From Segatella copri (lineage in GTDB: Bacteria > Bacteroidota > Bacteroidia > Bacteroidales > Bacteroidaceae), in the NCBI RefSeq assembly GCF_009494395.1, contig NZ_VZCB01000057.1, positions 44,782-108,781 of the forward strand: a stretch of DNA of 64,000 nucleotides. Direction: 5' to 3'. The position numbers and the translations under genes are program-made. The notes beneath the pieces were generated by a model. That model saw only the letters and a program-made list of their open reading frames with translations, searched no databases and had not been told where the DNA came from. Shown piece after piece: positions 15,814-26,097 of this stretch; position 1 is the first letter of the stretch, and every line of letters begins with the position of its first letter.

Positions 15814-17595
15814 TTATGCCTTGCCTTCCATCTGAGCCTTGAGCTTAGCAAGTGCATCGATGTCACCGAGTGATGTGCTAGCTGCTACGTTGTTGATTGT
15901 AGGAGCATCGCTCTTGCGGCCACCGTTGTTGTGCTTGCGTGCTGGCTTAGAAATAGGCTCGTCCTTACCCTCCTCGAATGTACGAGAGTGAGAGAGGATG
16001 ATGCGCTTTGTCTCCTTAACGAACTCGATTACCTTGAAGTCGAGCTCCTCGCCCTTCTTAGCCATTGAGCCGTCTGCCTTTGTGAGGTGCTTTGGAGTAG
16101 CGAAGCCTTCGCCACCCTCGTTGAGAGCAACTACAGCACCCTTATCCATCATTTCGATGATCTTACCAGTGTGAACAGAACCTGGAGTGTAGATTGTCTC
16201 ATACTCATCCCATGGGTTCTTCTCCAACTGCTTGTGACCAAGGCTCAAGCGACGGTTCTCCTTATCGATTTCGAGAACTACTACATCGAGAGTTGCACCA
16301 ACTGTTGTGAACTCTGATGGGTGCTTGATCTTCTTTGTCCAAGAGAGGTCAGAGATGTGGATCAAACCATCAACACCTTCCTCGAGCTCTACGAAGATAC
16401 CGAAGTTAGTGAAGTTGCGAACCTTAGCAACGTGCTTGCTGCCTACAGGGAACTTAGTATCGATAGTCTCCCATGGGTCTTCCTTGAGCTGCTTGATACC
16501 AAGGCTCATCTTGCGCTCAGCACGGTCGAGAGTCAGGATAACAGCCTCTACGTCGTCGCCAACCTTCATGAAGTCGTTAGCAGAACGGAGGTGCTGGCTC
16601 CAAGACATCTCAGAAACGTGGATCAAGCCCTCTACACCTGGAGCAATCTCAACGAATGCACCGTAGTCAGCCATAACCACTACCTTACCCTTCACGTGAT
16701 CACCAACCTTGAGGTTTGGATCAAGAGCATCCCATGGATGTGGAGTGAGCTGCTTCAAACCGAGAGCGATACGCTTCTTCTCCTCATCGAAGTCGAGGAT
16801 AACAACATTGATCTTCTGGTCGAGAGAAACAACCTCGTGTGGATCGCTTACGCGGCCCCAAGAGAGGTCTGTGATGTGGATCAAACCGTCTACGCCACCA
16901 AGGTCAACGAATACACCGTAAGTAGTGATGTTCTTAACGGTACCTTCGAGGATCTGACCCTTTTCGAGCTTGCCGATGATCTCTTTACGCTGCTGCTCCA
17001 ACTCCTGCTCGATGAGCGCCTTGTGAGAAACAACAACGTTGCGGAACTCCTGGTTGATCTTTACAACCTTGAACTCCATTGTCTTGCCTACGAATACGTC
17101 GTAGTCGCGTATAGGATGAACGTCGATCTGGCTTCCTGGCAAGAAAGCCTCGATACCGAAGACGTCAACGATCATACCGCCCTTAGTGCGGCACTTGATG
17201 TAACCCTGGATGATCTCCTCGTTCTCGAGAGCAGCGTTAACACGCTCCCAAGACTTGCTGAGGCGAGCCTTCTTGTGAGAGAGTACCAACTGACCCTTTA
17301 CGTCCTCCTGGTTCTCTACGTAAACCTCTACCTTGTCGCCTACCTTGAGGTCTGGGTTGTAACGGAACTCAGAAGCTGGGATGATACCGTCGCTCTTGTA
17401 GCCGATGTTTACGATAACCTCTTTCTTATCAACAGAGATTACTGTACCCTCTACTACCTGGTGCTCAGTTACCTTGTTCAATGTTTCGTCATAGGCCTTC
17501 TCGAGGTCCTCTTTGCTGACGCCTGCGTTTGTACCCTGCTCAAACTCTTCCCAATTGAAGTCGTCGAGTGGCTGTACGTTCTTGAAATTTGACAT
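15814..17595 (-). CDS. rpsA: 30S ribosomal protein S1
   Basis: A 593-residue protein with six S1 RNA-binding domains, each with the typical G.V......GvfV.l.gv.GLIH..dlSW pattern (for example YGVFVDLGGVDGLIHITDLS). The last domains are followed by a low-complexity tail (KPARKHNNGGRKSD). S1 binds mRNA on the 30S subunit and helps initiation, important in Bacteroidota, where Shine-Dalgarno sites are weak. Single-gene transcription unit with its own promoter and terminator. Size fits the phylum. Confidence 0.97.
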   Translation of the reverse strand: MSNFKNVQPLDDFNWEEFEQGTNAGVSKEDLEKAYDETLNKVTEHQVVEGTVISVDKKEVIVNIGYKSDGIIPASEFRYNPDLKVGDKVEVYVENQEDVKGQLVLSHKKARLSKSWERVNAALENEEIIQGYIKCRTKGGMIVDVFGIEAFLPGSQIDVHPIRDYDVFVGKTMEFKVVKINQEFRNVVVSHKALIEQELEQQRKEIIGKLEKGQILEGTVKNITTYGVFVDLGGVDGLIHITDLSWGRVSDPHEVVSLDQKINVVILDFDEEKKRIALGLKQLTPHPWDALDPNLKVGDHVKGKVVVMADYGAFVEIAPGVEGLIHVSEMSWSQHLRSANDFMKVGDDVEAVILTLDRAERKMSLGIKQLKEDPWETIDTKFPVGSKHVAKVRNFTNFGIFVELEEGVDGLIHISDLSWTKKIKHPSEFTTVGATLDVVVLEIDKENRRLSLGHKQLEKNPWDEYETIYTPGSVHTGKIIEMMDKGAVVALNEGGEGFATPKHLTKADGSMAKKGEELDFKVIEFVKETKRIILSHSRTFEEGKDEPISKPARKHNNGGRKSDAPTINNVAASTSLGDIDALAKLKAQMEGKA

Positions 17596-17659
17596 AAAAA
17601 TTAATTAAAAATTTAAATTTAATAAAGTTTGACTTTATGTGAATTATATAAAACGGCTG

Positions 17660-17689
17660 CAAAATTACTCATTTTCTTTGATTTACAAG
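17660..17689 (-). promoter_or_regulatory. rpsA promoter
   Basis: CTTG (17689-17686), 18-bp spacer, TAATTTTG (17667-17660) on the minus strand. The rest of the 396-bp gap to nhaD is AT-rich with the nhaD promoter at its far end. Confidence 0.6.
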
Positions 17690-17916
17690 CGTTCATCTCC
17701 ACTTTTCTTTCTTCTGTTAATGATATTTAACTAAAAAGCCTCTCTTTCCCTCTCTGCCGGATGCCTTTCGCCTGTTTTCTTCCTTATGGAGCCGTTAACT
17801 ATAAATAATGTATACATCTATTAATGATTACTTTCATTTTGTGCGCACACAGTCGGCTTTTTGTTTCATTTATATGAAATTTGCGTTAAATACATTAAAA
17901 AAAAGATTCGAAATGC

Positions 17917-17945
17917 TTGTTATATCAAATAATTTGTTACCTTTG
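17917..17945 (+). promoter_or_regulatory. nhaD promoter
   Basis: TTG (17917-17919), 18-bp spacer, TACCTTTG (17938-17945), 46 bp before the start codon. Confidence 0.65.
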
Positions 17946-17991
17946 CCATTGAATTAGTAATTATGAAAATAATGATTTAACAGTAGAGTAT

Positions 17992-19422
17992 ATGACGCTG
18001 GTCATCCTTACCATATTAGTGCTTGCCTACGTGCTCATCGCAACTGAGAACGTGACCAAGGTGAACCGTGCTGCCGTGGCTATCTTTGCCGGAACGGTGG
18101 GATGGGTGCTATATGTGTGCTTTGGTATGGACTTCGTTACCAGCGAGCATCTGGCTGACTATTCCCGGTTCCTCCATCTTGGAGACGCCGATTCCACCAG
18201 CACTACTGTCAAGTACTACATCTCCCGCAACATCTTCCTCCCTTGGGTGGGCAGGGCAGCTGAAATCGTGCTGTTCCTGCTGGCTACGATGACCATCGTG
18301 GAGATTCTCAACAACAATGGCTGCTTCGACTTCGTAAGACAGCTGTTGCGAACCCGCAGCAGCAAGAAGATGCTATGGACGCTCGCCATCGTTACTTTCC
18401 TGATTTCAATCAACCTCGATAACCTGACCACTACCGTTATGATGCTTACTATGATGCACGCCATCATACCTAGCCGCCGTCAGAGGATGATCTATGGCAG
18501 TGCCATTCTTTTGGCTGCCAACTGTGGCGGAGCACTCACCGTGATAGGTAATCCTGAAGGACTGGTGCTCTGGAATTCCGGAGCCGTCACAGCCACCGTC
18601 TTCTCTTTCTCCCTGCTTCTCCCTTGTCTCGCTGCCTGGCTCATCCCGACGGCGATGATGATGCGCATGCTGCCGGAGAGGGTAGACAGCGAATGGATCG
18701 TGATGCCTTTCAGAGGCGATGATACAAGACTCAACGCATGGCAGAGACAGCTGATGCTCTTCGTGGGTATCGGCGGACTCTGGTTTATCCCTACATTCCA
18801 TAGCATCACCAAGCTCAGTCCGTTCCTGGGCGCATTGTGCGTGCTCAGCATCCTGTGGATTGTGAACGAAATCTTCAACCGCAAGCTCATGAACATGGAT
18901 GCGATGGTGGAACGTCGCACCCCTAGAGTGCTGCAATATGGCGTGATACAGATGATTCTCTTCGTGATGGGAATGATAATGGCTGTTGGCGTAGTGAAGG
19001 AATCAGGCGCCTTCGACGACCTGATGAACCTGCTTGGCGGGGGAGAGGAGCGCCCTAACGTATGGCTGCACGGCATTGCTGCAGGCGTATTGAGTACCGT
19101 GCTCGACAACTTTGCCACCGCTATGAACTTTTTCTCACTGCACGACGTAGTGGGACTGGGCGACCCATCCATGGTTCTGGATCCAAACTACAGCACCAAC
19201 GGACTCTACTGGCAGGTAGTAGCCTACTGCGTGATGGCAGGCGGCAACGTATTGGGCATCGGAACCATCAGCGGCCTTGCCCTGATGAAGATGGAACACA
19301 TGCACATAGGTTGGTTCTTCCGCAACATCGGCTCGAAGGCTCTCGTGGGTGGCGTGGCAGGCCTCGCTATCCTCTGGCTCTCCCATACCCTGATGGGCGG
19401 AACCATGTACCTGATGATTTAA
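17992..19422 (+). CDS. nhaD: Sodium/proton antiporter NhaD
   Basis: A 476-residue integral membrane protein of the ion transporter superfamily with about 11-12 hydrophobic segments. NhaD/CitT-like hairpin motifs are visible in both halves: NLDNLTTTVMMLTMM and NCGGALTVIGNPEGLV in the first, LDNFATAMNFFS and GGNVLGIGTISG in the second. It exchanges cytoplasmic Na+ for external H+ and so complements proton-coupled energetics. It stands alone with its own promoter; pfkA follows 134 bp later. Confidence 0.92.
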   Translation: MTLVILTILVLAYVLIATENVTKVNRAAVAIFAGTVGWVLYVCFGMDFVTSEHLADYSRFLHLGDADSTSTTVKYYISRNIFLPWVGRAAEIVLFLLATMTIVEILNNNGCFDFVRQLLRTRSSKKMLWTLAIVTFLISINLDNLTTTVMMLTMMHAIIPSRRQRMIYGSAILLAANCGGALTVIGNPEGLVLWNSGAVTATVFSFSLLLPCLAAWLIPTAMMMRMLPERVDSEWIVMPFRGDDTRLNAWQRQLMLFVGIGGLWFIPTFHSITKLSPFLGALCVLSILWIVNEIFNRKLMNMDAMVERRTPRVLQYGVIQMILFVMGMIMAVGVVKESGAFDDLMNLLGGGEERPNVWLHGIAAGVLSTVLDNFATAMNFFSLHDVVGLGDPSMVLDPNYSTNGLYWQVVAYCVMAGGNVLGIGTISGLALMKMEHMHIGWFFRNIGSKALVGGVAGLAILWLSHTLMGGTMYLMI

Positions 19423-19556
19423 ACCATATCTGAAGAAGAAAAAGGGGATGGAAACACGCATCCCGAAGACGAAAAGGACAATTGGATCTAAGAGAAAAAC
19501 AGAAAAAATAAACTATTAATAAATTTATCATATATATATAATAAGGTAATATAGTT

Positions 19557-20534
19557 ATGGCAAAGATTAAGACTATAGGAATTTTGACTTCTGGAGGTGA
19601 TGCTCCAGGTATGAACGCAGCAATTCGTGCTGTGACCCGTTCTGCCATCTACAACGGATTCAACGTGAAGGGTATTTACCGTGGCTATGACGGTCTCATC
19701 AATGATGAAATCGTACCATTCACTACAGAGAACGTCAGCGGTATCATCGGTACCGGAGGTACGATGCTGAAGACAGCCCGTTCCAAGGAGTTCATGACCG
19801 AGGAAGGACGCCAGAAGGCTTTTGAGAATATCCAGAAAGAGGAAATAGATGCACTCGTTGTCATCGGAGGTAACGGTTCGCTTACCGGAGCGATGAATTT
19901 CGCAAGTGAGTTTGATATCTGCTGTATCGGATTGCCTGGTACCATCGACAACGACCTCTACGGCACTGACAATACCATCGGATATGATACAACCATGAAC
20001 ACCATCGTAGAGTGCGTGGACCGTATCCGTGATACTGCGCAGAGCCACGAGCGTATCTTCTTCATCGAAGTGATGGGACGAGATGCCGGCTTCCTGGCTC
20101 AGAACTCAGCCATCGCCAGCGGTGCAGAGGCTGCCATCATCCCAGAGGACTCTACCGACGTAGACCAGTTGGCACAGTTCATGGAGCGTGGTATCCGCAA
20201 GTCAAAGAAGAGCTGTATCGTCATCGTGTCAGAGAGTCCTAAGTGTGGTGCGCTCTATTATGCAGACCGTGTACGCAAGGAGTTCCCTGAGTTCGACGTA
20301 CGTGTATCTATCCTGGGTCACCTGCAGCGTGGCGGCCGTCCATCAGCCCGTGACCGCATCCTTGCCAGCCGTACCGGTTGCGGTGCCATCGAGGCAATCA
20401 TGCAGGGTCAGCGCAACGTGATGATCGGTGTGCGCAACAACGAGGTGGTATACGTACCGCTTTCAGAGGCCATCCGTTCAGACAAGCCGTTCGACCGCAA
20501 GCTCATCAAGGTTCTCGACGAGTTGAGTATCTAA
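19557..20534 (+). CDS. pfkA: ATP-dependent 6-phosphofructokinase
   Basis: A 325-residue enzyme phosphorylating fructose 6-phosphate in glycolysis. Motifs: N-terminal [19 protein letters not shown], substrate loop PGTIDND (127-133), MGRDAGFLA and [15 protein letters not shown]. Gly at the positions equal to E. coli 104 and 124 indicates ATP rather than pyrophosphate as donor. The usual GGDGS reads GGNGS (N106), replacing an Asp that helps place Mg-ATP. Cytosolic tetramer in the family. Monocistronic in appearance. Confidence 0.95.
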   Translation: MAKIKTIGILTSGGDAPGMNAAIRAVTRSAIYNGFNVKGIYRGYDGLINDEIVPFTTENVSGIIGTGGTMLKTARSKEFMTEEGRQKAFENIQKEEIDALVVIGGNGSLTGAMNFASEFDICCIGLPGTIDNDLYGTDNTIGYDTTMNTIVECVDRIRDTAQSHERIFFIEVMGRDAGFLAQNSAIASGAEAAIIPEDSTDVDQLAQFMERGIRKSKKSCIVIVSESPKCGALYYADRVRKEFPEFDVRVSILGHLQRGGRPSARDRILASRTGCGAIEAIMQGQRNVMIGVRNNEVVYVPLSEAIRSDKPFDRKLIKVLDELSI

Positions 20535-20663
20535 AAGAGACGGGTTGAGTATCGCGAAAAGGCGGTTGGGTGTCCGAAAGAAGGATTCTCAAATTGAAAA
20601 TTGTCTTAAACGGTACAAATGTGTTTTAATAAGGTATAAAAACCGTATAAAACCACAAAAAGA

Positions 20664-20695
20664 TTTGCGGTTTTCATAAATTATTGTTACTTTTG
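20664..20695 (+). promoter_or_regulatory. ATP synthase operon promoter
   Basis: TTTG (20664-20667), 20-bp spacer, TACTTTTG (20688-20695): exact Bacteroidota consensus. Predicted start of transcription is near 20702, at the foot of the leader hairpin. Confidence 0.85.
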
Positions 20696-20698
20696 CCG

Positions 20699-20782
20699 CC
20701 GGGAATTGAGAGAGCGGAGCCATGGGCGAGGCTCGTCAGTTCCCGGGCAAAACAGGGGCGAAGCCACTAGGCGAATCTCCCC
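20699..20782 (+). promoter_or_regulatory. Structured 5' leader of the atp operon
   Basis: First hairpin: CCGGGAATTGA (20699-20709) with TCAGTTCCCGG (20736-20746), one G-U pair, enclosing an inner GAGCC/GGCTC stem (20717-20721, 20730-20734). Second hairpin: GGGG/CCCC (20755-20758, 20779-20782) enclosing GCC/GGC (20763-20765, 20770-20772). The leader then runs unstructured to atpD. It resembles no riboswitch I know; a translational or stability control element is the likeliest role. Confidence 0.55.
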
Positions 20783-20877
20783 ACTATCTACTTGATCAAG
20801 AAAGAAGCTGAAACAACTCCTATTCCTGATTTCGAGCGAATAGAACAATAGAAAAATAATATAAAAATAACCTTTAA

Positions 20878-22416
<1,539 letters not shown>

Positions 22417-22576
22417 TCTTTAGTGAAGAGTGAAGAACGAAGAACGAAGAATGAAGAGTGAAGAACGAAGAATGAAGAGTGAAGAATTCAATAGCTTTGC
22501 TAATCATAAAGTTCAAAGTTCAAAGTTCAAAGTTCAAAGTTCGTAGTTCAAAGTTCAAAATTCAAAGTTAAAGATT
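22417..22576 (+). repeat. Low-complexity repeat gap: GAAGAATGAAGAGT and AAAGTTC heptads
   Basis: About 60 bp of GAAGAATGAAGAGTGAAGAAC-like repeats, then at 22507-22570 a run of AAAGTTC heptamers reaching the atpC start region. The heptad family recurs, in either orientation, at 24452-24487, 26048-26090 and 36300-36443; the first type recurs at 45558-45590. Confidence 0.8.
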
Positions 22577-22816
22577 ATGTTAAAGCTAAAGATAGTATCT
22601 CCTGAGAAAGTAGTCTTCCAGGGTGAGGTGGAGAGCGTACTGGTTCCGGGAACCATCGGCTCGTTCGAGATTCTCAAAGACCACGCGCCAATCATCTCTT
22701 CGCTCGAAGAGGGCAAGGTAGAGTATACCACCAAGGAAGGCAAGCAGGCTATGAACATCAAGGGCGGATTCGTGGAATGTAAGAAAAACGAAGTAAGCCT
22801 TTGCGTAGAAGTTTAG
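22577..22816 (+). CDS. atpC: F1 ATP synthase subunit epsilon (short form)
   Basis: 79 residues, covering only the N-terminal beta-sandwich (LKIVSPEKVVFQGEVESVLV ... GFVECKKNEVSLCVEV). The C-terminal two-helix domain that inhibits ATP hydrolysis in E. coli and Bacillus (usual length about 130) is absent, as in other Bacteroidota. So rotor coupling to gamma is kept, but epsilon-type inhibition is not expected. Confidence 0.93.
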   Translation: MLKLKIVSPEKVVFQGEVESVLVPGTIGSFEILKDHAPIISSLEEGKVEYTTKEGKQAMNIKGGFVECKKNEVSLCVEV

Positions 22817-22852
22817 ATAAGTGATTAATTTTTAGTGATTAATTATTAGATA

Positions 22853-23296
22853 ATGGAAAAAGATGAAAAGTTGCGCTTGCAGACTATCAGGCAGGCGAGC
22901 ATCAGGTATAAGCAGATTTCTCTGTGGCTCACAGCTCTCATGGCTCTTGCCATCCTCTTCGCCTGTAGGGTTTCTGCTTTATGCGATGATATTCTGCCAC
23001 GGGTTGTTAATCCGCTGATAGTGAGTGCGATATTCTCGCTCGTTGCAAGTACTGCTTATGGTGAAGCCTGGAAGACTGTGGCTAAATCATCTCCTGCCAA
23101 TCTCGCCAAGTTCTACCTGGCGGCATTGGTCTTGAAGCTGATGGCCGGTACACTGGTGTTCCTCATCTACGTGCTGGTATGCGACAAGCAGAACATCCTG
23201 GGATTCACTGCCATCTTCGCCCTGTTCTATGTAGTGCTTCTCGTGTTCGACTGCATCTACTTCGCTCGGGTAGAGAAAAAGAGCCGCCTTTCATGA
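22853..23296 (+). CDS. Small membrane protein of the atp operon (AtpI-like position)
   Basis: 147 residues with four hydrophobic segments (about 22-42, 53-70, 86-106, 113-133) and charged ends. It sits between atpC and atpB, where Bacteroidota carry an AtpI/AtpZ-like gene; AtpI helps assemble the c-ring or supplies Mg2+. Sequence similarity to AtpI is not obvious by eye, so the role rests on position and topology. Confidence 0.7.
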   Translation: MEKDEKLRLQTIRQASIRYKQISLWLTALMALAILFACRVSALCDDILPRVVNPLIVSAIFSLVASTAYGEAWKTVAKSSPANLAKFYLAALVLKLMAGTLVFLIYVLVCDKQNILGFTAIFALFYVVLLVFDCIYFARVEKKSRLS

Positions 23297-23344
23297 TGCG
23301 GCTCCCAGATAAATAAATTAATAACAAAGTAAGAATTAAAGAAT

Positions 23345-24451
23345 ATGAAACATCTCAAGCAATTCCTCTTGATGGCGATGCTGCTCTTTACGCTGGCACC
23401 TGTGCAGGTATCGGCCAAGGAAAACATCGACGTGAAAGAGATATTGTGGGGTCATATCAAGGATTCTTATGAATGGCATATCACTAAGGTGGGAGATCAT
23501 CCCGTAGTGATTCATCTGCCTATCATCGTGAAGAGCTCAACGGGCTGGCACGTCTTCTGCAGCAGCCAATTCTCGGAAGAGAAGGATGCCAACGGAGACC
23601 GTCCGGGACCATTCAACCTCGTCATCAAGAACGGTGAAGCACAGACGAATCCTAACAAGATAGTAGAGAAGGTGGGAGGTCAGGAGGTTCGTCCTCTCGA
23701 CATCTCCATGACGAAGACCGTTTGCGTGCTCTTCATCGACGCTATCATCCTGTTGCTCTGCATCCTGATACCAGCCAGCTGGTGCAGGAAGCACAAGGTG
23801 GATGACCCTGCACCAAAGGGATTTACAGGACTGATGCACATGTTCGTCATGTCAGTATATGACGATGTGATCAAGGCTACACTGGGTAAGGAAGCCCCTA
23901 AGTATGCACCATGGTTGCTTACTTGCTTCTTCTTCATCTTCGTGGCCAACATCATGGGTATCGTACCATTCCCTCCAGGTGGTGGTAACCTGACGGGTAA
24001 TATCGCCTGCACCGCATTCTTCGGTGTGACGACCTTCCTGATCACCAACTTCACTGGTACGAAGGAATACTGGAAGGACATCTTCTGGCCAGAAGTACCA
24101 ACCTGGCTGAAGGTTCCAGTGCCATTGATGCCATTCATCGAGCTTTTCGGTATCTTCACGAAACCGTTGGCTTTGATTATCCGACTCTTCGCCAACATGA
24201 TGGCGGGTCACGCCATCGCACTTTCGTTTGCGGCTATCATTTTCATCATGTTCAACATCAGTGAGAATGCTATCGCCAACTATGTGGCAGGTACGGGTAT
24301 GACAGTAGTAAGTATTGCGATGAGTGTCTTCATGATGCTCCTCGAAGTATTGGTAAGCTACATTCAGGCATTGGTATTCACCATGCTGAGTGCAGTATTC
24401 ATCTCGCTGGCTCATGTAAAGTCTCATGAGGCTGAGCCAGAGGTTGCTTAA
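23345..24451 (+). CDS. atpB: Fo ATP synthase subunit a
   Basis: 368 residues. A signal-like N-terminus (about 1-25) and a periplasmic region of about 95 residues precede the membrane part, a Bacteroidota feature absent in E. coli (271 residues). The essential Arg lies in IIRLFANMMAGH, and the next helix has a Glu/Gln set (LLEVLVSYIQALVFTML). Forms the proton half-channels against the c-ring. Confidence 0.96.
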   Translation: MKHLKQFLLMAMLLFTLAPVQVSAKENIDVKEILWGHIKDSYEWHITKVGDHPVVIHLPIIVKSSTGWHVFCSSQFSEEKDANGDRPGPFNLVIKNGEAQTNPNKIVEKVGGQEVRPLDISMTKTVCVLFIDAIILLLCILIPASWCRKHKVDDPAPKGFTGLMHMFVMSVYDDVIKATLGKEAPKYAPWLLTCFFFIFVANIMGIVPFPPGGGNLTGNIACTAFFGVTTFLITNFTGTKEYWKDIFWPEVPTWLKVPVPLMPFIELFGIFTKPLALIIRLFANMMAGHAIALSFAAIIFIMFNISENAIANYVAGTGMTVVSIAMSVFMMLLEVLVSYIQALVFTMLSAVFISLAHVKSHEAEPEVA

Positions 24452-24542
24452 TACATTGAACTTTGAAGTTTGAACTTTGAACTTTATGAGAAGTTTGAGC
24501 TTTCAACTTTATGATTTGATGTAGAGGCAAAAATACAATTAG

Positions 24543-24824
<282 letters not shown>

Positions 24825-24848
24825 TCATCTCATATGTCACTATTATCA

Positions 24849-24899
24849 GCCCCGGATCAAGGATATCCTCCAGAGTTTCTGCCGGGTTCTGAAGCCGGG
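24849..24899 (+). promoter_or_regulatory. Hairpin between atpE and atpF
   Basis: CCCCGG (24849-24854) pairs with CCGGGG (24894-24899), extended by TCA/TGA. No T-run follows, so it is not a terminator. A stabilising 3' structure for the highly expressed atpE segment is plausible. Confidence 0.5.
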
Positions 24900-24966
24900 G
24901 TAGGATAGAGACTATTCTAGAGTTAGTTAAAATAAAAACGTTTAAGTAAAACTTTAACCAGTATAT

Positions 24967-25467
24967 ATGGATTTATTGATTCCTGATAGCGGTTTGCTTT
25001 TCTGGATGACAGTCGTTTTTCTGATTGTCTTCGTCATCTTGAGAAAGGCTGGTTTCGGAGCCATCGTCAAGATGGTGACCGATCGCAAGGCCTTCATCGA
25101 CGAGAGCCTGAAGAAAGCTCACGAAGCCAACGAGAAGCTTGCCAATATCCAAAAAGAAGGTGAATCCATCTTGCAGGAAGCTCGCGAGAAGCAGGCTGCC
25201 ATCCTCAGAGAGGCTGCCGAAACACGCGACGCCATCGTAGAGAAAGCACAGGACAAGGCTCGCGAAGAGGGCGCTCGTCTCCTCTCTGACGCCAAGGCAC
25301 AGATTGAATCTGAGAAGCAGAACGCCATCCGCGAAATCCGCGGTCAGGTGGCTGAACTCTCTGTTCAGATTGCTGAGAAGGTGCTCAAGGCTAAGCTCTC
25401 TGACGACAAGGCACAGATGGATATGATAAATCGACTGCTGGACGAGGTTTCTTCTGACAACAAATAG
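24967..25467 (+). CDS. atpF: Fo ATP synthase subunit b
   Basis: 166 residues: one N-terminal membrane helix (about 9-27) and a long, charged, Ala-rich coiled coil (ANEKLANIQKEGESILQEAR and onwards) forming the peripheral stalk. Length fits a standard b subunit. Ends nine bases before atpH, so translation is probably coupled. Confidence 0.96.
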   Translation: MDLLIPDSGLLFWMTVVFLIVFVILRKAGFGAIVKMVTDRKAFIDESLKKAHEANEKLANIQKEGESILQEAREKQAAILREAAETRDAIVEKAQDKAREEGARLLSDAKAQIESEKQNAIREIRGQVAELSVQIAEKVLKAKLSDDKAQMDMINRLLDEVSSDNK

Positions 25468-25475
25468 TAAAGCTT

Positions 25476-26012
25476 ATGGATATAGGTGTAATATCGGTGC
25501 GTTATGCCCGTGCCCTCATCAAGAGCGCACTCAGCATGAAGCTCGAAGATCAGGTGTACCAGGAGATGCAGACGCTCTACAAGAGCTACATCGACGTGCC
25601 TGAACTGAGATTTACGATAGACAACCCTATGCTCTCTAAAGACAAGAAGCAGGCGCTTCTCACCACAGCCCTGGGCAAGAACCCATCCGAGCTGAGCAAG
25701 AAGTTCATCGCACTCGTACTGAAGGAGGATAGGGAGAGCACCCTGCAATTCATGGCTGCTTCGTATATCACTCTTTACAGGAAACAGAAGAACATCATCC
25801 GCGGTAAGCTGATCACCGCCACTGCCGTTGATGCCTCTACTGAGGATAAGATGCGCAAGATGGTGGAGCAGAGAACGCAAGGTACTGTGGAGTTCAAGAC
25901 TGAGGTGAACCCTGATATTATCGGAGGTTTCATCCTTGAGTATGATACTTACAGAATGGATGCGAGCGTAAAGACTAAGCTCAATAACATTCTGACACAG
26001 CTCAAAAAGTAA
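25476..26012 (+). CDS. atpH: F1 ATP synthase subunit delta
   Basis: 178 residues with the OSCP/delta pattern: N-terminal ISVRYARALIKSAL, helical domain, and C-terminal GGFILEYDTYRMDASVKTKL. It links the b stalk to the top of the alpha3beta3 head. The gap to atpA carries AAAGTTC-type heptads. Confidence 0.95.
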   Translation: MDIGVISVRYARALIKSALSMKLEDQVYQEMQTLYKSYIDVPELRFTIDNPMLSKDKKQALLTTALGKNPSELSKKFIALVLKEDRESTLQFMAASYITLYRKQKNIIRGKLITATAVDASTEDKMRKMVEQRTQGTVEFKTEVNPDIIGGFILEYDTYRMDASVKTKLNNILTQLKK

Positions 26013-26097
26013 AACGAAAAGGGATGGAATGAATGATACCCTTGAAAGGTAATCATAAAGTTCAAATCTCAAAGTTCAATTTTCAAAGTATAAAACA

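Noticed and set aside
16321..17592. 423-residue plus-strand frame opposite rpsA
   Set aside because: Antisense shadow created by codon bias of the six S1 repeats.
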